Counted from the first letter of the stretch, positions 6,951 to 15,375 are shown. The stretch is DNA of 38,157 bases from an uncultured Angelakisella sp. (GCA_910585525.1 CAJUFR010000001.1:80589-118745); one strand, 5' to 3'. The notes: generated from the letters alone by a model not told the origin. Made by a program: numbers and translations.

Positions 6951-8906
6951 ATGCAGAGAGTTGAACTGCGGGACTTTTTGGACTTCAGCTCCCTTTCCGC
7001 CCTCCGGCTTTCCCCGGACGGGCGGCGGGCCGCCTTTGTCCGCAGCCGGTGTGACTACCAGGAGAACAGCTACCAGTCCCACATCTGGGTGCTGGACCTG
7101 GCCACCAAGGAGCAGAAGCAGCTGACCTGGCAGGGGAAGGAGACCAGCTTCCTCTGGCTGGATAACGAGACCATCCTGTTTGCCGGGGAGAAGAGCGGCA
7201 AGCTGCTGGCCCCCTCCACCACCTATTATAAGGTGCGGGTGGACGGTGGGGAGCCGGTGGCGGCCTTTACCGCCCCCCTGCTGGCGGAGGTGACCAAGCG
7301 TCTTGCCGGCACCAGGTACGTCATCCAGGCCAAGACCACCCTCAGCGACCCGGAGGACCTGGAGGAGAGCGGGGCCAGCTGGCGGGTGGCCACCGAACTG
7401 CCCTTCCTGGAGAATGGCTCGGGGTACGTCAGCGGTATCCGCCACCGGCTGTACATCTATGACAGCGCCGACGGCTCGGCCACCCCCATCACCGGGGAGA
7501 CCTTCCAGGTGCGCAACGACTTCGCCGTCCACCCCGACGGCACCATGATCGCCTACATGGGGATGGACATCGACTACATGGAGGTGCAGAAGCTGGGCAT
7601 CTTTGTCTACGACGTGGCCAAAAAGGAGACCCGCCAGCTGCTGCCCCTGGACCGGTACAAGCTGCGGCACATCGACTTTTTGGGGGACAGGGTGCTCTTT
7701 ACCGGGGCGGACGGCAGCCGGTATATCTGGAGCCAAAACGCCTGGTTCTACACCCTGGACCCGGTCACCGGGGCGGAGGAGACCTTCTTTGAAAGCTACC
7801 AGATGCCCATCAACAGCTGGGTGGGCAGCGATTGCCGGTACGGCGCCGGGGCGGCCCACCGGGTGGTGGGGGAGGCGGTCTATCACGTCATCACCCAGGA
7901 GGGCTCCTCCCACATCGTCCGTGTCACCAAGGGCGGGGCGGAGGAGATGATCACCAAAAAGAACGGCTCGGTGGATTGCTTCGACATCGCCGGGGATACG
8001 ATCTACATGGTGGCGCTGCGGGACATGCGCCTCCAGGAGGTCTACCAGCTGGATGTAAAGACCGGGGAGGAGACCCGGCTCACCAGCTTCAACGAGGGCT
8101 ATACCGAGACCCATTCGGTGGTGGCCCCGGTCCCCTGCGACTTTGTCAACGACAACGGCGACACCATCCAGGGTTGGGTCATCCCCCCCGCGGGGTACCA
8201 AAAGGGGAAAAAATACCCCGGCATCCTGGACATCCACGGCGGGCCAAAGACCGCCTACGGCGACGTCTACTACCACGAGATGCAGCTGTGGGCCAACCGG
8301 GGGTACTTTGTCTTTTACTGCAACCCCCGTGGCAGCGAGGGCAAGGGGGACGAGTTCGGTTTCCTCATGACCCGGTACGGCACGGTGGACTACGATGATA
8401 TCATGGCCTTCACCGACCAGGTGCTGGAGCGGTGGCCGGATATCGACCCGGCCCGGCTGGGGGTCACCGGCGGCTCCTACGGCGGCTACATGACCAACTG
8501 GATCGTGGGGCACACCGACCGCTTCGCCGCCGCCGCTTCCCAGCGGTCCATCTCCAACTGGATCAGCGACGAGAACTCCAGCGACTGGTCCTATATGTAC
8601 AGCCCCTGCCGCTTCGGCGGCATCCACGCCCGGCGCAAGGTGGAGGAGGGCTGGGCCTCCTCCCCCCTGAAGTTTGCCAAAAACGCCGTCACGCCCATGC
8701 TGTTCATCCACGCCGAGGAGGACTTCCGCTGTCCCCTGGGGGAGGCGTTACAGCTGTACACCGACCTCATCAACCGGGGGGTGGAGACCCGGCTCTGCCT
8801 TTTCCGTGGGGAGAACCACGAGCTTTCCCGCTCCGGCGGCCCCCGGAACCGGGTGAAGCGGCTGGAGGAGATCACCGCCTGGATGGATGCACATCTGAAG
8901 GTATAA
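6951..8906 (+). CDS. S9 family serine peptidase (acylaminoacyl/oligopeptidase type), copy 1
   Basis: Peptidase of 651 residues. An N-terminal beta-propeller (about 1-400, with repeated LSPDG-type blades) precedes a C-terminal alpha/beta-hydrolase domain. The nucleophile is Ser509 in GGSYGG, with Asp591 in HAEEDFRC and His623 in GENHELSRSG completing the triad. DIHGGP marks the oxyanion strand. There is no signal peptide, so it acts in the cytoplasm on short peptides admitted by the propeller, as in S9C acyl-peptide hydrolases. I start it at ATG 6951 behind AAGGAGG; the frame is open further upstream into the TPR gene. The next gene is a paralogue 13 bases downstream. Exact specificity (dipeptidyl, acylaminoacyl or oligopeptidase) is not determinable here. 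Confidence 0.93.
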   Translation: MQRVELRDFLDFSSLSALRLSPDGRRAAFVRSRCDYQENSYQSHIWVLDLATKEQKQLTWQGKETSFLWLDNETILFAGEKSGKLLAPSTTYYKVRVDGGEPVAAFTAPLLAEVTKRLAGTRYVIQAKTTLSDPEDLEESGASWRVATELPFLENGSGYVSGIRHRLYIYDSADGSATPITGETFQVRNDFAVHPDGTMIAYMGMDIDYMEVQKLGIFVYDVAKKETRQLLPLDRYKLRHIDFLGDRVLFTGADGSRYIWSQNAWFYTLDPVTGAEETFFESYQMPINSWVGSDCRYGAGAAHRVVGEAVYHVITQEGSSHIVRVTKGGAEEMITKKNGSVDCFDIAGDTIYMVALRDMRLQEVYQLDVKTGEETRLTSFNEGYTETHSVVAPVPCDFVNDNGDTIQGWVIPPAGYQKGKKYPGILDIHGGPKTAYGDVYYHEMQLWANRGYFVFYCNPRGSEGKGDEFGFLMTRYGTVDYDDIMAFTDQVLERWPDIDPARLGVTGGSYGGYMTNWIVGHTDRFAAAASQRSISNWISDENSSDWSYMYSPCRFGGIHARRKVEEGWASSPLKFAKNAVTPMLFIHAEEDFRCPLGEALQLYTDLINRGVETRLCLFRGENHELSRSGGPRNRVKRLEEITAWMDAHLKV

Positions 8907-8919
8907 GGAGGGAGAGAGG

Positions 8920-10920
8920 ATGCAAACGATCGAACGGGATGACTTTTTGAAGCTGACAGCCGTCTCCGCCCCCGCCTGGGCACCCGGCGGCGGCAAGGCC
9001 GCCTTCCTGACCCACCGGGCCAACGAGGAGAAAAACGGCTACGATTCCGACCTCTGGCTCTGGCAGGAGGGGAAGGGGCTGCGGCAGCTGACCGGGGCGG
9101 GGGATGTCACCTCCTTCGTCTGGGACGGGGACGGCGCCATCACCTTCCCGGCCCCACGGGACAGGGAGACCAACGCCGCCCGGGAGAAGGGGGAGGAGCG
9201 CACCGCCTTCTACACCCTCCCCCTGGCGGGGGGCAGCGCCGGGCTGCGGTTCACGGTGCCGCTGAACGCCACCGCCATCGGCAAGCTGGACGAGAATATC
9301 TTCGTCCTCCGGGCCCGGCGGGACCTGCGCAAGGCGGAGCGGCTGCATAACCTCACCGGCGCGGCCCGGGAGGAGGAACTGGCCGCCATCCGGGACGAGG
9401 AGGCCCGGTTCACCATCTTTGACGAGTACCCCTTCTGGTTCAACGGGGTGGGCCTCACCAGCAAGCGGCGCCAGGGGCTGTGGCTCTACAACGCCGCCAA
9501 CGGCGCCTTGACCCGGATCACCGGCAAGTACCTCAACGTGGAGGGTGTGGCGGTCTGCCCCCGGGAGGGGAAGATCGTCTACCACGGCAACGACTTCACC
9601 ACCGTCAACGAGTTCACCACCGGCATCTGGGTCTACGACTACGCCACCGGCAGCACCAGCTGCGCCGTGGCCCCCGGGGGCTACCGTGTCTGGCAGGTGG
9701 GCTGGATGGGGGACCGGGTGGTCTTTGCCGGGGCGGTGGGGGAGGTAAATGACAGCACCCAGGTGCCCAGCCTTTGGACCGCCGGACCCGACGGCGGGGA
9801 GGTAAAGCGGCTTTACGACGGCTTCCTTTCCATCGGCAACCCGGTGGGCTCCGACGCCCGGTACGGCGGCGGCAGCTGCTTTGTGGGGGAGGGGGAGACC
9901 CTCTATCTCATCTCCGGCAAGGAGGACGAATCCCGGCTCATCGCCGTGGACAAGGAGGGGAAGGTCACGCCCCTGGTGGAAAAGACCGGCTCGGTGGACT
10001 TCTTCGACATCCGGGACGGCAAGGCGGTGTTCGTGGCGATGCACGACATGCGCCCCCAGGAACTGTACCGCACCACCGGCGGCGGCTGGGAGCGGCTGTC
10101 CAGCTTCAACGACGCCTTTTACCGGGATCACGCCGTGATCCACCCGGAGGAACTGCGGTTCACCGACCCCGACGGCTTTGAGATCCATGGCTTCGTCCTA
10201 AAGCCAGTGGGCTTCGACCCGGACAGGAAGTACCCCGCCATTTTGGATATCCACGGCGGCCCCCGGCTCTCCTACGGTGCGGTGTACTACCACGAGATGC
10301 AATACTGGGCTAGCCACGGGTACTTTGTTTTCTTCGCCAATCCCCGGGGCAGTGACGCCCGGGGGGAGGACTTCGCCGATATCCGCGGGAGGTTCGGCAC
10401 GGTGGAATACCAGAACCTCATGGACTTTACCGACCAGGTGCTGGAGAGATATCCCCAGATCGACAAGGAGCGGTTGGGGGTCACCGGCGGCTCCTACGGC
10501 GGGTTCATGACCAACTGGATCATCGGCCATACCGGGCGGTTCGCGGCAGCGGCCTCCCAGCGGTCCATCGCCAACTTCATCTCCATGGAGGGCACCAGCG
10601 ATTGCGGCCGCAGCTTTGCGGAGGGCCACGGCGCCGCCACCACCGCCGGCGACATGCTGAAGCTGTGGAGCCAGTCCCCCCTCAGCGCCGCCCACAACTG
10701 CACCACCCCCACCCTCTTTATCCACGCCGAGGAGGACTACCGCTGCTGGATGGTGGAGGGCATCCAGATGTTCAACGCCGTCCGGGAGAAGGGCGTCGAC
10801 GCCCGGCTCTGCCTCTTCCGTGGGGAGAATCACGAGCTTTCCCGCTCCGGCAAGCCCAAAAACCGCCGGAAGCGGCTGGCGGAGATCACCGGCTGGATGG
10901 ATAAATACCTGAAGCCGTAA
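8920..10920 (+). CDS. S9 family serine peptidase (acylaminoacyl/oligopeptidase type), copy 2
   Basis: Second S9 peptidase, 666 residues, in the same fold as its upstream neighbour: beta-propeller then alpha/beta-hydrolase. The triad is Ser525 (GGSYGG), Asp606 (HAEEDYRC) and His638 (GENHELSRSG); DIHGGP is present. Both copies begin with a similar segment (MQ..E..DFL). The propeller regions differ much more than the catalytic domains, suggesting different substrate entry or specificity. It lacks a signal peptide. It is the last gene of the peptide island and is followed by a strong terminator. Two complete enzymes in tandem imply division of labour over imported peptides. Confidence 0.93.
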   Translation: MQTIERDDFLKLTAVSAPAWAPGGGKAAFLTHRANEEKNGYDSDLWLWQEGKGLRQLTGAGDVTSFVWDGDGAITFPAPRDRETNAAREKGEERTAFYTLPLAGGSAGLRFTVPLNATAIGKLDENIFVLRARRDLRKAERLHNLTGAAREEELAAIRDEEARFTIFDEYPFWFNGVGLTSKRRQGLWLYNAANGALTRITGKYLNVEGVAVCPREGKIVYHGNDFTTVNEFTTGIWVYDYATGSTSCAVAPGGYRVWQVGWMGDRVVFAGAVGEVNDSTQVPSLWTAGPDGGEVKRLYDGFLSIGNPVGSDARYGGGSCFVGEGETLYLISGKEDESRLIAVDKEGKVTPLVEKTGSVDFFDIRDGKAVFVAMHDMRPQELYRTTGGGWERLSSFNDAFYRDHAVIHPEELRFTDPDGFEIHGFVLKPVGFDPDRKYPAILDIHGGPRLSYGAVYYHEMQYWASHGYFVFFANPRGSDARGEDFADIRGRFGTVEYQNLMDFTDQVLERYPQIDKERLGVTGGSYGGFMTNWIIGHTGRFAAAASQRSIANFISMEGTSDCGRSFAEGHGAATTAGDMLKLWSQSPLSAAHNCTTPTLFIHAEEDYRCWMVEGIQMFNAVREKGVDARLCLFRGENHELSRSGKPKNRRKRLAEITGWMDKYLKP

Positions 10921-10932
10921 GAAGTACCATAT

Positions 10933-10975
10933 AAAAAGGCGCTGTCCTGGCGGGTACCAGGGCAGCGCCTTTTTT
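10933..10975. terminator. Bidirectional intrinsic terminator
   Basis: GGCGCTGTCCTGG pairs with CCAGGGCAGCGCC with a short loop, flanked by AAAAA on the left and TTTTTT on the right. It ends the peptide island on the plus strand and the J-domain cluster on the minus strand. Confidence 0.9.
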
Positions 10976-10988
10976 GAGTTTTTCCCGT

Positions 10989-11537
10989 TTACCGGCCCCC
11001 GCGCCGCAGGAACTTGGGGGCGAAATAGTCCCGGTAGACCGCGGTGAGGTTGCCTACCGTGTAGTCGTAGATCACAAAGAAGATGTTGCCGAAGGCCAGC
11101 AGCACCAGGGCCGAATACTGGCCGAAGCTGCCGAACTCCTCCATGATGTCGGGGATGCCCAGGACGTTCACCACCACCACGTAGGCCAGCACCACCATGA
11201 TGTTGAAGATGAGCAGCTTCACCAGCCAGCGCAGCGGCATGGGCCGCACCTTTTCCTCCAGCGCCCCCCGGATGGTGGGGTAGTACCCGAAGATAAAGAT
11301 AAAGAGGATGGCCGCCTCCTTGCTGGGTGTGAGGAGCAGCCCCAGCAGCGACACCGCCCCGTAGACGATAAGGGCGGTGCCCCGTCCCAACTCCTCCGCC
11401 ACGGCGATGAGCACCAGCCCGGCGAAGGTGGGACAGACGTAGTCGGAAAAGGGGATCATCCCCGTCAGGAACATCAGCAGGAGACAGAGACCGGAGGCCA
11501 TCCCGCCGATGGCCACCTGGCTGCTTTTATGCTTCAT
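10989..11537 (-). CDS. Conserved multi-pass membrane protein of unknown function
   Basis: Protein of 182 residues with about five predicted membrane helices (roughly 9-29, 34-50, 55-85, 105-127, 140-160) and conserved-looking polar positions in the membrane (AVAEELGRG, GYYPTIRGALEEK, KLLIFN). It has no recognised catalytic motif. The general layout recalls small integral S-component-like proteins of Firmicutes, but I cannot assign it. It lies 17 bases downstream of the J-domain gene on the same strand and ends at the shared bidirectional terminator, so it belongs to that operon. Confidence 0.75.
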   Translation of the reverse strand: MKHKSSQVAIGGMASGLCLLLMFLTGMIPFSDYVCPTFAGLVLIAVAEELGRGTALIVYGAVSLLGLLLTPSKEAAILFIFIFGYYPTIRGALEEKVRPMPLRWLVKLLIFNIMVVLAYVVVVNVLGIPDIMEEFGSFGQYSALVLLAFGNIFFVIYDYTVGNLTAVYRDYFAPKFLRRGGR

Positions 11538-11554
11538 GGCGTGTCACATCCTTT

Positions 11555-12160
11555 TTAACAGCCGCTGCCCATGCAGTTGCAGCAGGAGGAGCAGCAGTAG
11601 ATGGTGGCGCAGGTCTGGCAGCAGGACGCCTCGGCGGAGGGGTAGGCCCCGTACTGGCGCTGCTGCATCAGCCGCTGGTAGGCGCCCCGGTACTCCAGGT
11701 TGTTGGGGCTCAGGCGGCAGGCCGCCACATAGTAGTTGATGGCGGTGTCCAGCCAGCCCTTGGAGTAGTAGATGCTGCCCATCAGGTAGTTCCATTCCCC
11801 GTCCCGCCGGGGCTGGGGCACCCCCTCCAGCAGTTCCTCCGCCTCCAGCAGGCGGCCGTTCTGGATCATCCGGCGGATGTCGTCGAACTGGGACGCGGTC
11901 TGCTGGCAGTAGCTTTGGCCGCTGTAACTCTGGCCGCCGTAACTCTGGGAGGCCGCCCCTTGGCCGCCCCCCCGCCTGCGCCGCTGTATCTCGTCGTAGG
12001 CGTCGTTGATCTCCTTCATCTTCTCGGTGGCTAGGTCCGCCAGGGGGTTGTCCACGTAGTTGTCGGGGTGATATTTCCGGGCCAGCTGGCGGTAGGCGGC
12101 CTTGATCTCGTCGTCGGTGGCGCTTTGGGGGATGCCCAGCACCTGGTAAGGGTCAACCAT
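11555..12160 (-). CDS. J-domain protein with cysteine-rich C-terminus
   Basis: Protein of 201 residues. Residues 3-60 are a J domain (DPYQVLGIPQSATDDEIKAA) with the HPD motif at 31-33, which stimulates the ATPase of a DnaK-type Hsp70. A Gly/Ser/Gln-rich linker (about 68-88) leads to a helical region with TPR-like character (about 90-165). The last about 24 residues hold a dense cluster of cysteines (CCQTC, CCSSCCNC), likely metal-binding. It lacks the zinc fingers and C-terminal domains of DnaJ itself, so it is a specialised type III J protein. It overlaps the upstream DUF5685-like gene by eight bases, indicating coupled expression and perhaps a client relationship. Confidence 0.88.
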   Translation of the reverse strand: MVDPYQVLGIPQSATDDEIKAAYRQLARKYHPDNYVDNPLADLATEKMKEINDAYDEIQRRRRGGGQGAASQSYGGQSYSGQSYCQQTASQFDDIRRMIQNGRLLEAEELLEGVPQPRRDGEWNYLMGSIYYSKGWLDTAINYYVAACRLSPNNLEYRGAYQRLMQQRQYGAYPSAEASCCQTCATIYCCSSCCNCMGSGC

Positions 12161-13046
12161 CCGTCTCAGCTCCTTTCTGTCCCGCCGGGGCGGATGCCAG
12201 GCGTTCCGCCGTGGACATCAGCCCCAGGGTGAGGATATTTTCCAGAATGGGGGAAAAGCGGCGCACCCGCAGCAGGCGGTAGGTCCGCTCCGCCTCCCCG
12301 ATGGTGAGGAAGAGGGAGCCACGCCCCCGTTCCCGGACCGCCTGGGTCTCCGCCCCGGCGCCGCAGGCGGCGGCCAGGGGATTGTACCGCCCCTTCTGCC
12401 GGTCCTTGTCCAGGTCGTCCAGGGCGTCGGCCAGGTAGATGTACCGCCCCAGCAGGTACCCCAGCCGGGCCAGCACCCGGCGCTGGCTCTCCTCCTCCGG
12501 GGCCAGGGAGGCCAGCAGGGTGGAGTAAAGGCTGGCGGTGGGCTCCGCCGCCCGGTCAAGGTCGGGGCAGTTTTCCCCCTCCAGGGCGGCCTGGGCCCGG
12601 GTCATCCCGGCCAGGGCGGCGTCCAACTCCGGGTGGCGGGCGGCGGCCCGGCGGTAGCCCCCCCGGGTCATCAAAAGCCCGCTCCGGGCCAGAAGACGGC
12701 GGGGAAGGTCCTCGTCCGCCAGGTCGTCCCGCAGCTTCCAGTGGAGGGAGAGGGCCACCACGTCGGCGGCCAGGGCCAGGCCCGGTGTTTCCCCGCAGAG
12801 GGAGCGGCGCTCCAGGGGGTGGAAGGGGCAGCGTCCTGGGGCGATCCCCGGCTCCGGCTCCGCCAGCGCCATGGCCAGCAGGGCCAGGAAGGTGCCGTCA
12901 TAGCTGAGGGCGAACCGGGCCGGAAGGCCGAAGGTCCGGCCCAGCTGCCGGCAGAGGCCGCAGTAGACCGCCTTGTACGCCTCCAACTCGCAGACCCGCA
13001 GCTGTGGCTCCAGGGGCCGCACATATCCGAACAGACGGCACACCAC
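12153..13046 (-). CDS. DUF5685-like protein with isoprenoid-synthase-like aspartate motifs
   Basis: Helical protein of about 297 residues beginning with a segment typical of DUF5685 proteins (RLFGYVRPLEP, then AYKAVYCGLCRQLGR). Cysteines C29, C32, C73 and C84 could bind a metal. Two acidic motifs stand out: DDLADED (107-113) and YLADALDDLDKDRQKGRYNP (204-223). The second resembles the conserved second aspartate-rich motif of squalene/phytoene synthases, in spacing and in the GR-Y-P ending. Enzymatic activity is therefore a hypothesis, not an annotation. The start is GTG at 13046 or a second GTG three bases later, behind AAGGA. It heads the cluster with the J-domain and membrane proteins. Confidence 0.75.
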   Translation of the reverse strand: MVCRLFGYVRPLEPQLRVCELEAYKAVYCGLCRQLGRTFGLPARFALSYDGTFLALLAMALAEPEPGIAPGRCPFHPLERRSLCGETPGLALAADVVALSLHWKLRDDLADEDLPRRLLARSGLLMTRGGYRRAAARHPELDAALAGMTRAQAALEGENCPDLDRAAEPTASLYSTLLASLAPEEESQRRVLARLGYLLGRYIYLADALDDLDKDRQKGRYNPLAAACGAGAETQAVRERGRGSLFLTIGEAERTYRLLRVRRFSPILENILTLGLMSTAERLASAPAGQKGAETDG

Positions 13047-13061
13047 CTTTATCCTTCGCTT

Positions 13062-13067
13062 ATTATA
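13062..13067 (-). promoter_or_regulatory. Probable -10 element of the DUF5685/J-domain operon
   Basis: TATAAT on the minus strand, about 16 bases before the GTG start, in an AT-rich gap. No clear -35 is seen at 16-18 bases, so the promoter assignment is tentative. Confidence 0.35.
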
Positions 13068-13203
13068 CAGTAATTTTACATCAGGCGTGCTGAAAAAGCG
13101 TGAATAAATTGTTAAATCAGCGGATGACCGGTGCCGGGATAGCGGGCGGCCCCGGGGATATGATAACAGTATCTCTGTTTTTGGCGGGAAGGGGGCGGGC
13201 CGG

Positions 13204-14427
13204 ATGGGTCGGCGGCTTTGGGGCGTTTGGTGGATGGGAGCGGGTCTGGCACTGGTCCTGGCGGCGGCTTTTGCAGGGCGGCTGCGGTGGCGGGAGGCAT
13301 CCTCCCTGGCCCGGAGCGTCCCACCCGTCTCCCCCGGGGCGGTCTCGGCCGGGGCGGGGGCGGAGCGGGGGCTGGTGGTGGGTTACTACCCTGACTACGC
13401 CCGGGCGGAGGGCTTTCTACCCGGGGACCTGGCGGTGGAGCAGCTTACTGCCATCCACTACGCCTTTGCCGGTATCGACGAAGAGGGCCGGGTGGCGCTG
13501 GCCGACCCGGCGGTGGACCTCCCCAGCCTGGCGGGGCTGCGGGCCCTGCGGGAGGAACGGCCCGGGCTGCGGCTGCTCCTTTCGGTGGGGGGCTGGGACC
13601 GGTCGGAGGGGTTCTCCGATGCCGCCGCCACCCCGGAGGGCCGGAAAGACCTGGCCCGAAGCGCCGTGGCCCTGATGGCGGAGCAGGGGCTGGACGGCAT
13701 CGACCTGGACTGGGAGTTCCCGGTCTCCGGGGGGAAGGAGGGGACCGGTCACCGCCACCAGGACGGGGAGAACTACCCCCGGCTGCTCTGGGAACTGCGC
13801 CAGGCCCTGGACGCCAAGGGGAGGGAGGAGGGGCGCCAATATCTCCTCTCCGCCGCCGTCCCCCTGGGGAAGGAGTTTTTGTCGAACAACAGCCCCGCCG
13901 CCCTGGCGGAGCCGGTGGACTACCTTTTCCTCATGGGCTACGACCTCCACGGCCCCTGGAGCGGCACCGCCGGCTTCAACGCCCCCTTGGCCGACCTCCG
14001 GGAGGGGACGCTGCCCTACACCGCCAGCGTCCGGGAGGGGGTGGAGGGGTGGCTCCGGGCCGGTGTCCCGGCGGAAAAGCTGGTGCTGGGGATGCCCCTT
14101 TACGGCTATCGCTACCAGCTGGCCCCGGGGCAGACCGGTCCCGGGAGCCGGTTCCTCTCGGCCCGTTCCGCCAGCTACGACCGGATCGTGGCGGAGGACC
14201 TGAGCCGGTATCCCCGCTCCTTCCAGGACACCGCCCAGGTCCCCTACCTCCTGGGGGAGGGGTGGTTCATCAGCTACGACGACCCCTCCTCCATCGCCGC
14301 CAAGGCCCGGTTCGCCCGGGAGAAGGGGTTGGGGGGCATCGGCTTCTGGGAACTCTCCCAGGACCGGGGGGCCCGGCTGGTGGCCGCCGGGGCAGCCGCC
14401 TGGGAAAATGTCCAAAATACCCCTTGA
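13204..14427 (+). CDS. Membrane-anchored GH18 family glycosidase
   Basis: Protein of 407 residues. A signal or anchor helix lies at about 5-25, followed by a Ser/Pro/Ala-rich spacer and then a GH18 TIM barrel (about 57-400). The catalytic signature DGIDLDWEFP carries Asp169 and the general acid Glu171, and SVGGWDRSEGFSD is the upstream conserved strand. GH18 enzymes hydrolyse beta-1,4 linkages next to N-acetylglucosamine by substrate-assisted catalysis. The substrate could be chitin, host or microbial glycans, or spore/cell-wall peptidoglycan; no carbohydrate-binding or LysM domain is present to choose between them. The enzyme would act outside the membrane. Its stop codon overlaps the -35 of the downstream MerR promoter. 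The ribosome site is weak. Confidence 0.9.
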   Translation: MGRRLWGVWWMGAGLALVLAAAFAGRLRWREASSLARSVPPVSPGAVSAGAGAERGLVVGYYPDYARAEGFLPGDLAVEQLTAIHYAFAGIDEEGRVALADPAVDLPSLAGLRALREERPGLRLLLSVGGWDRSEGFSDAAATPEGRKDLARSAVALMAEQGLDGIDLDWEFPVSGGKEGTGHRHQDGENYPRLLWELRQALDAKGREEGRQYLLSAAVPLGKEFLSNNSPAALAEPVDYLFLMGYDLHGPWSGTAGFNAPLADLREGTLPYTASVREGVEGWLRAGVPAEKLVLGMPLYGYRYQLAPGQTGPGSRFLSARSASYDRIVAEDLSRYPRSFQDTAQVPYLLGEGWFISYDDPSSIAAKARFAREKGLGGIGFWELSQDRGARLVAAGAAAWENVQNTP

Positions 14428-14454
14428 CTCTGACACTGTGTTATGGTTTATCAT
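14424..14454 (+). promoter_or_regulatory. MerR-type promoter with 19-bp spacer
   Basis: TTGACT (14424-14429) and TATCAT (14449-14454) are separated by 19 bases, the over-long spacer characteristic of promoters activated by MerR proteins. The spacer includes the dyad ACAC-TG-TGT. It directly precedes a MerR gene, so autoregulation is expected. The -35 contains the TGA stop of the GH18 gene. Confidence 0.75.
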
Positions 14455-14498
14455 AGTACCTGGGCCCACAAGGACGAACAAAGGAGGTACTGTGAGGG

Positions 14499-15317
14499 AT
14501 GCTGAAGATCGGGATATTTTCTAAACTCTCCCGCATCAGCGTGCGGATGCTGCGCTACTATGAGGAGGCGGGGCTGCTGATACCGGAGCAGGTGGACAGC
14601 GCCACCGGCTACCGGTACTACGGCGAGGGACAGCTGGTGGAGGCGGAGCGGATCCACGCCCTGCGGGAGATGGGCTTCGGTGTGGGGGCGGTGGGGGAGA
14701 TCCTCTCCGCCTACCACCACCCGGCGGCGCTGGAGCAGTTCCTTCGGATACGCAGGGAGGAACTGCTGGCCGAACTGAGGGCGGCTCAGCGGCGGCTCCT
14801 GCTGCTGGAGACCACCCTGGAGCGGGTGGGAAAGGATGACAAGATGGAATACAATGTGACGCTCAAAGAGATACCGGCCCGCCAGGTGGCGAGCCTCCGG
14901 GGGATCATCGCCGATTACAGCCGGGAGGGGGAACTGTGGACCCGGATGATGGAGGAGACCGCCCCCCAGCGGCTCCAGTTCGCCGACCCCTGCTACGGCC
15001 TGGCCATCTTCCACGACAGCGAGTACCGGGAGGAGCAGGTGGACGTGGAGGTGCAGATGGCGGTAAAGGGAAGCTACACCGACACCGAGAACGTCCGGTT
15101 CCGCCAGGTTCCGGCCCAGCGTGTGGCATCGGTGACCTACCAGGGCGGCTACGACCAGATCGGCGGAGTGAACCAGGCGGTGGTGGACTGGGCCGCCGCC
15201 AACAACTGCCGCCTGGACGGCCCGATGTTCAACATTTATCATGTGGGCCCTGTTCAGACCAGCGATCCTGCGCAGTGGGTGACAGAGGTTTGTTATCCGG
15301 TGGGGGAGGAGGGGTAA
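14499..15317 (+). CDS. MerR family regulator with GyrI-like effector domain
   Basis: Regulator of 272 residues. Residues 1-70 are a MerR winged helix (ISVRMLRYYEEAGLLIPEQV, then GYRYYGEGQLVEAERIHALR), followed by a coiled-coil helix (about 75-110) and a GyrI-like/AraC effector-binding domain (about 120-270) as in BltR/BmrR. Such proteins twist a 19-bp-spacer promoter on binding a hydrophobic or cationic ligand. The start at ATG 14499 is forced by a stop codon two codons upstream; AAAGGAGG lies about 11 bases before it. No efflux pump or other obvious target lies nearby except its own promoter, so the ligand and regulon are unknown. Confidence 0.92.
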   Translation: MLKIGIFSKLSRISVRMLRYYEEAGLLIPEQVDSATGYRYYGEGQLVEAERIHALREMGFGVGAVGEILSAYHHPAALEQFLRIRREELLAELRAAQRRLLLLETTLERVGKDDKMEYNVTLKEIPARQVASLRGIIADYSREGELWTRMMEETAPQRLQFADPCYGLAIFHDSEYREEQVDVEVQMAVKGSYTDTENVRFRQVPAQRVASVTYQGGYDQIGGVNQAVVDWAAANNCRLDGPMFNIYHVGPVQTSDPAQWVTEVCYPVGEEG

Positions 15318-15344
15318 TTAGGAAAGCCCCCACCTTCAAAAAAC

Positions 15345-15375
15345 GCCCGCCCACTTTACAGTGGACGGGCTGTTT
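15345..15375 (+). terminator. Intrinsic terminator of the MerR gene
   Basis: GCCCGCCCAC pairs with GTGGACGGGC (one mismatch) around TTTACA and is followed by TGTTTT. Confidence 0.75.

Noticed and set aside
6729..8711. Long minus-strand open frame opposite the first S9 peptidase
   Set aside because: It is the mirror of a gene with a full catalytic triad and family motifs; no start signals.
15345..15375. Riboswitch-like hairpin after the MerR gene
   Set aside because: It follows the stop codon and is a simple stem with a T-run; a terminator explains it fully.
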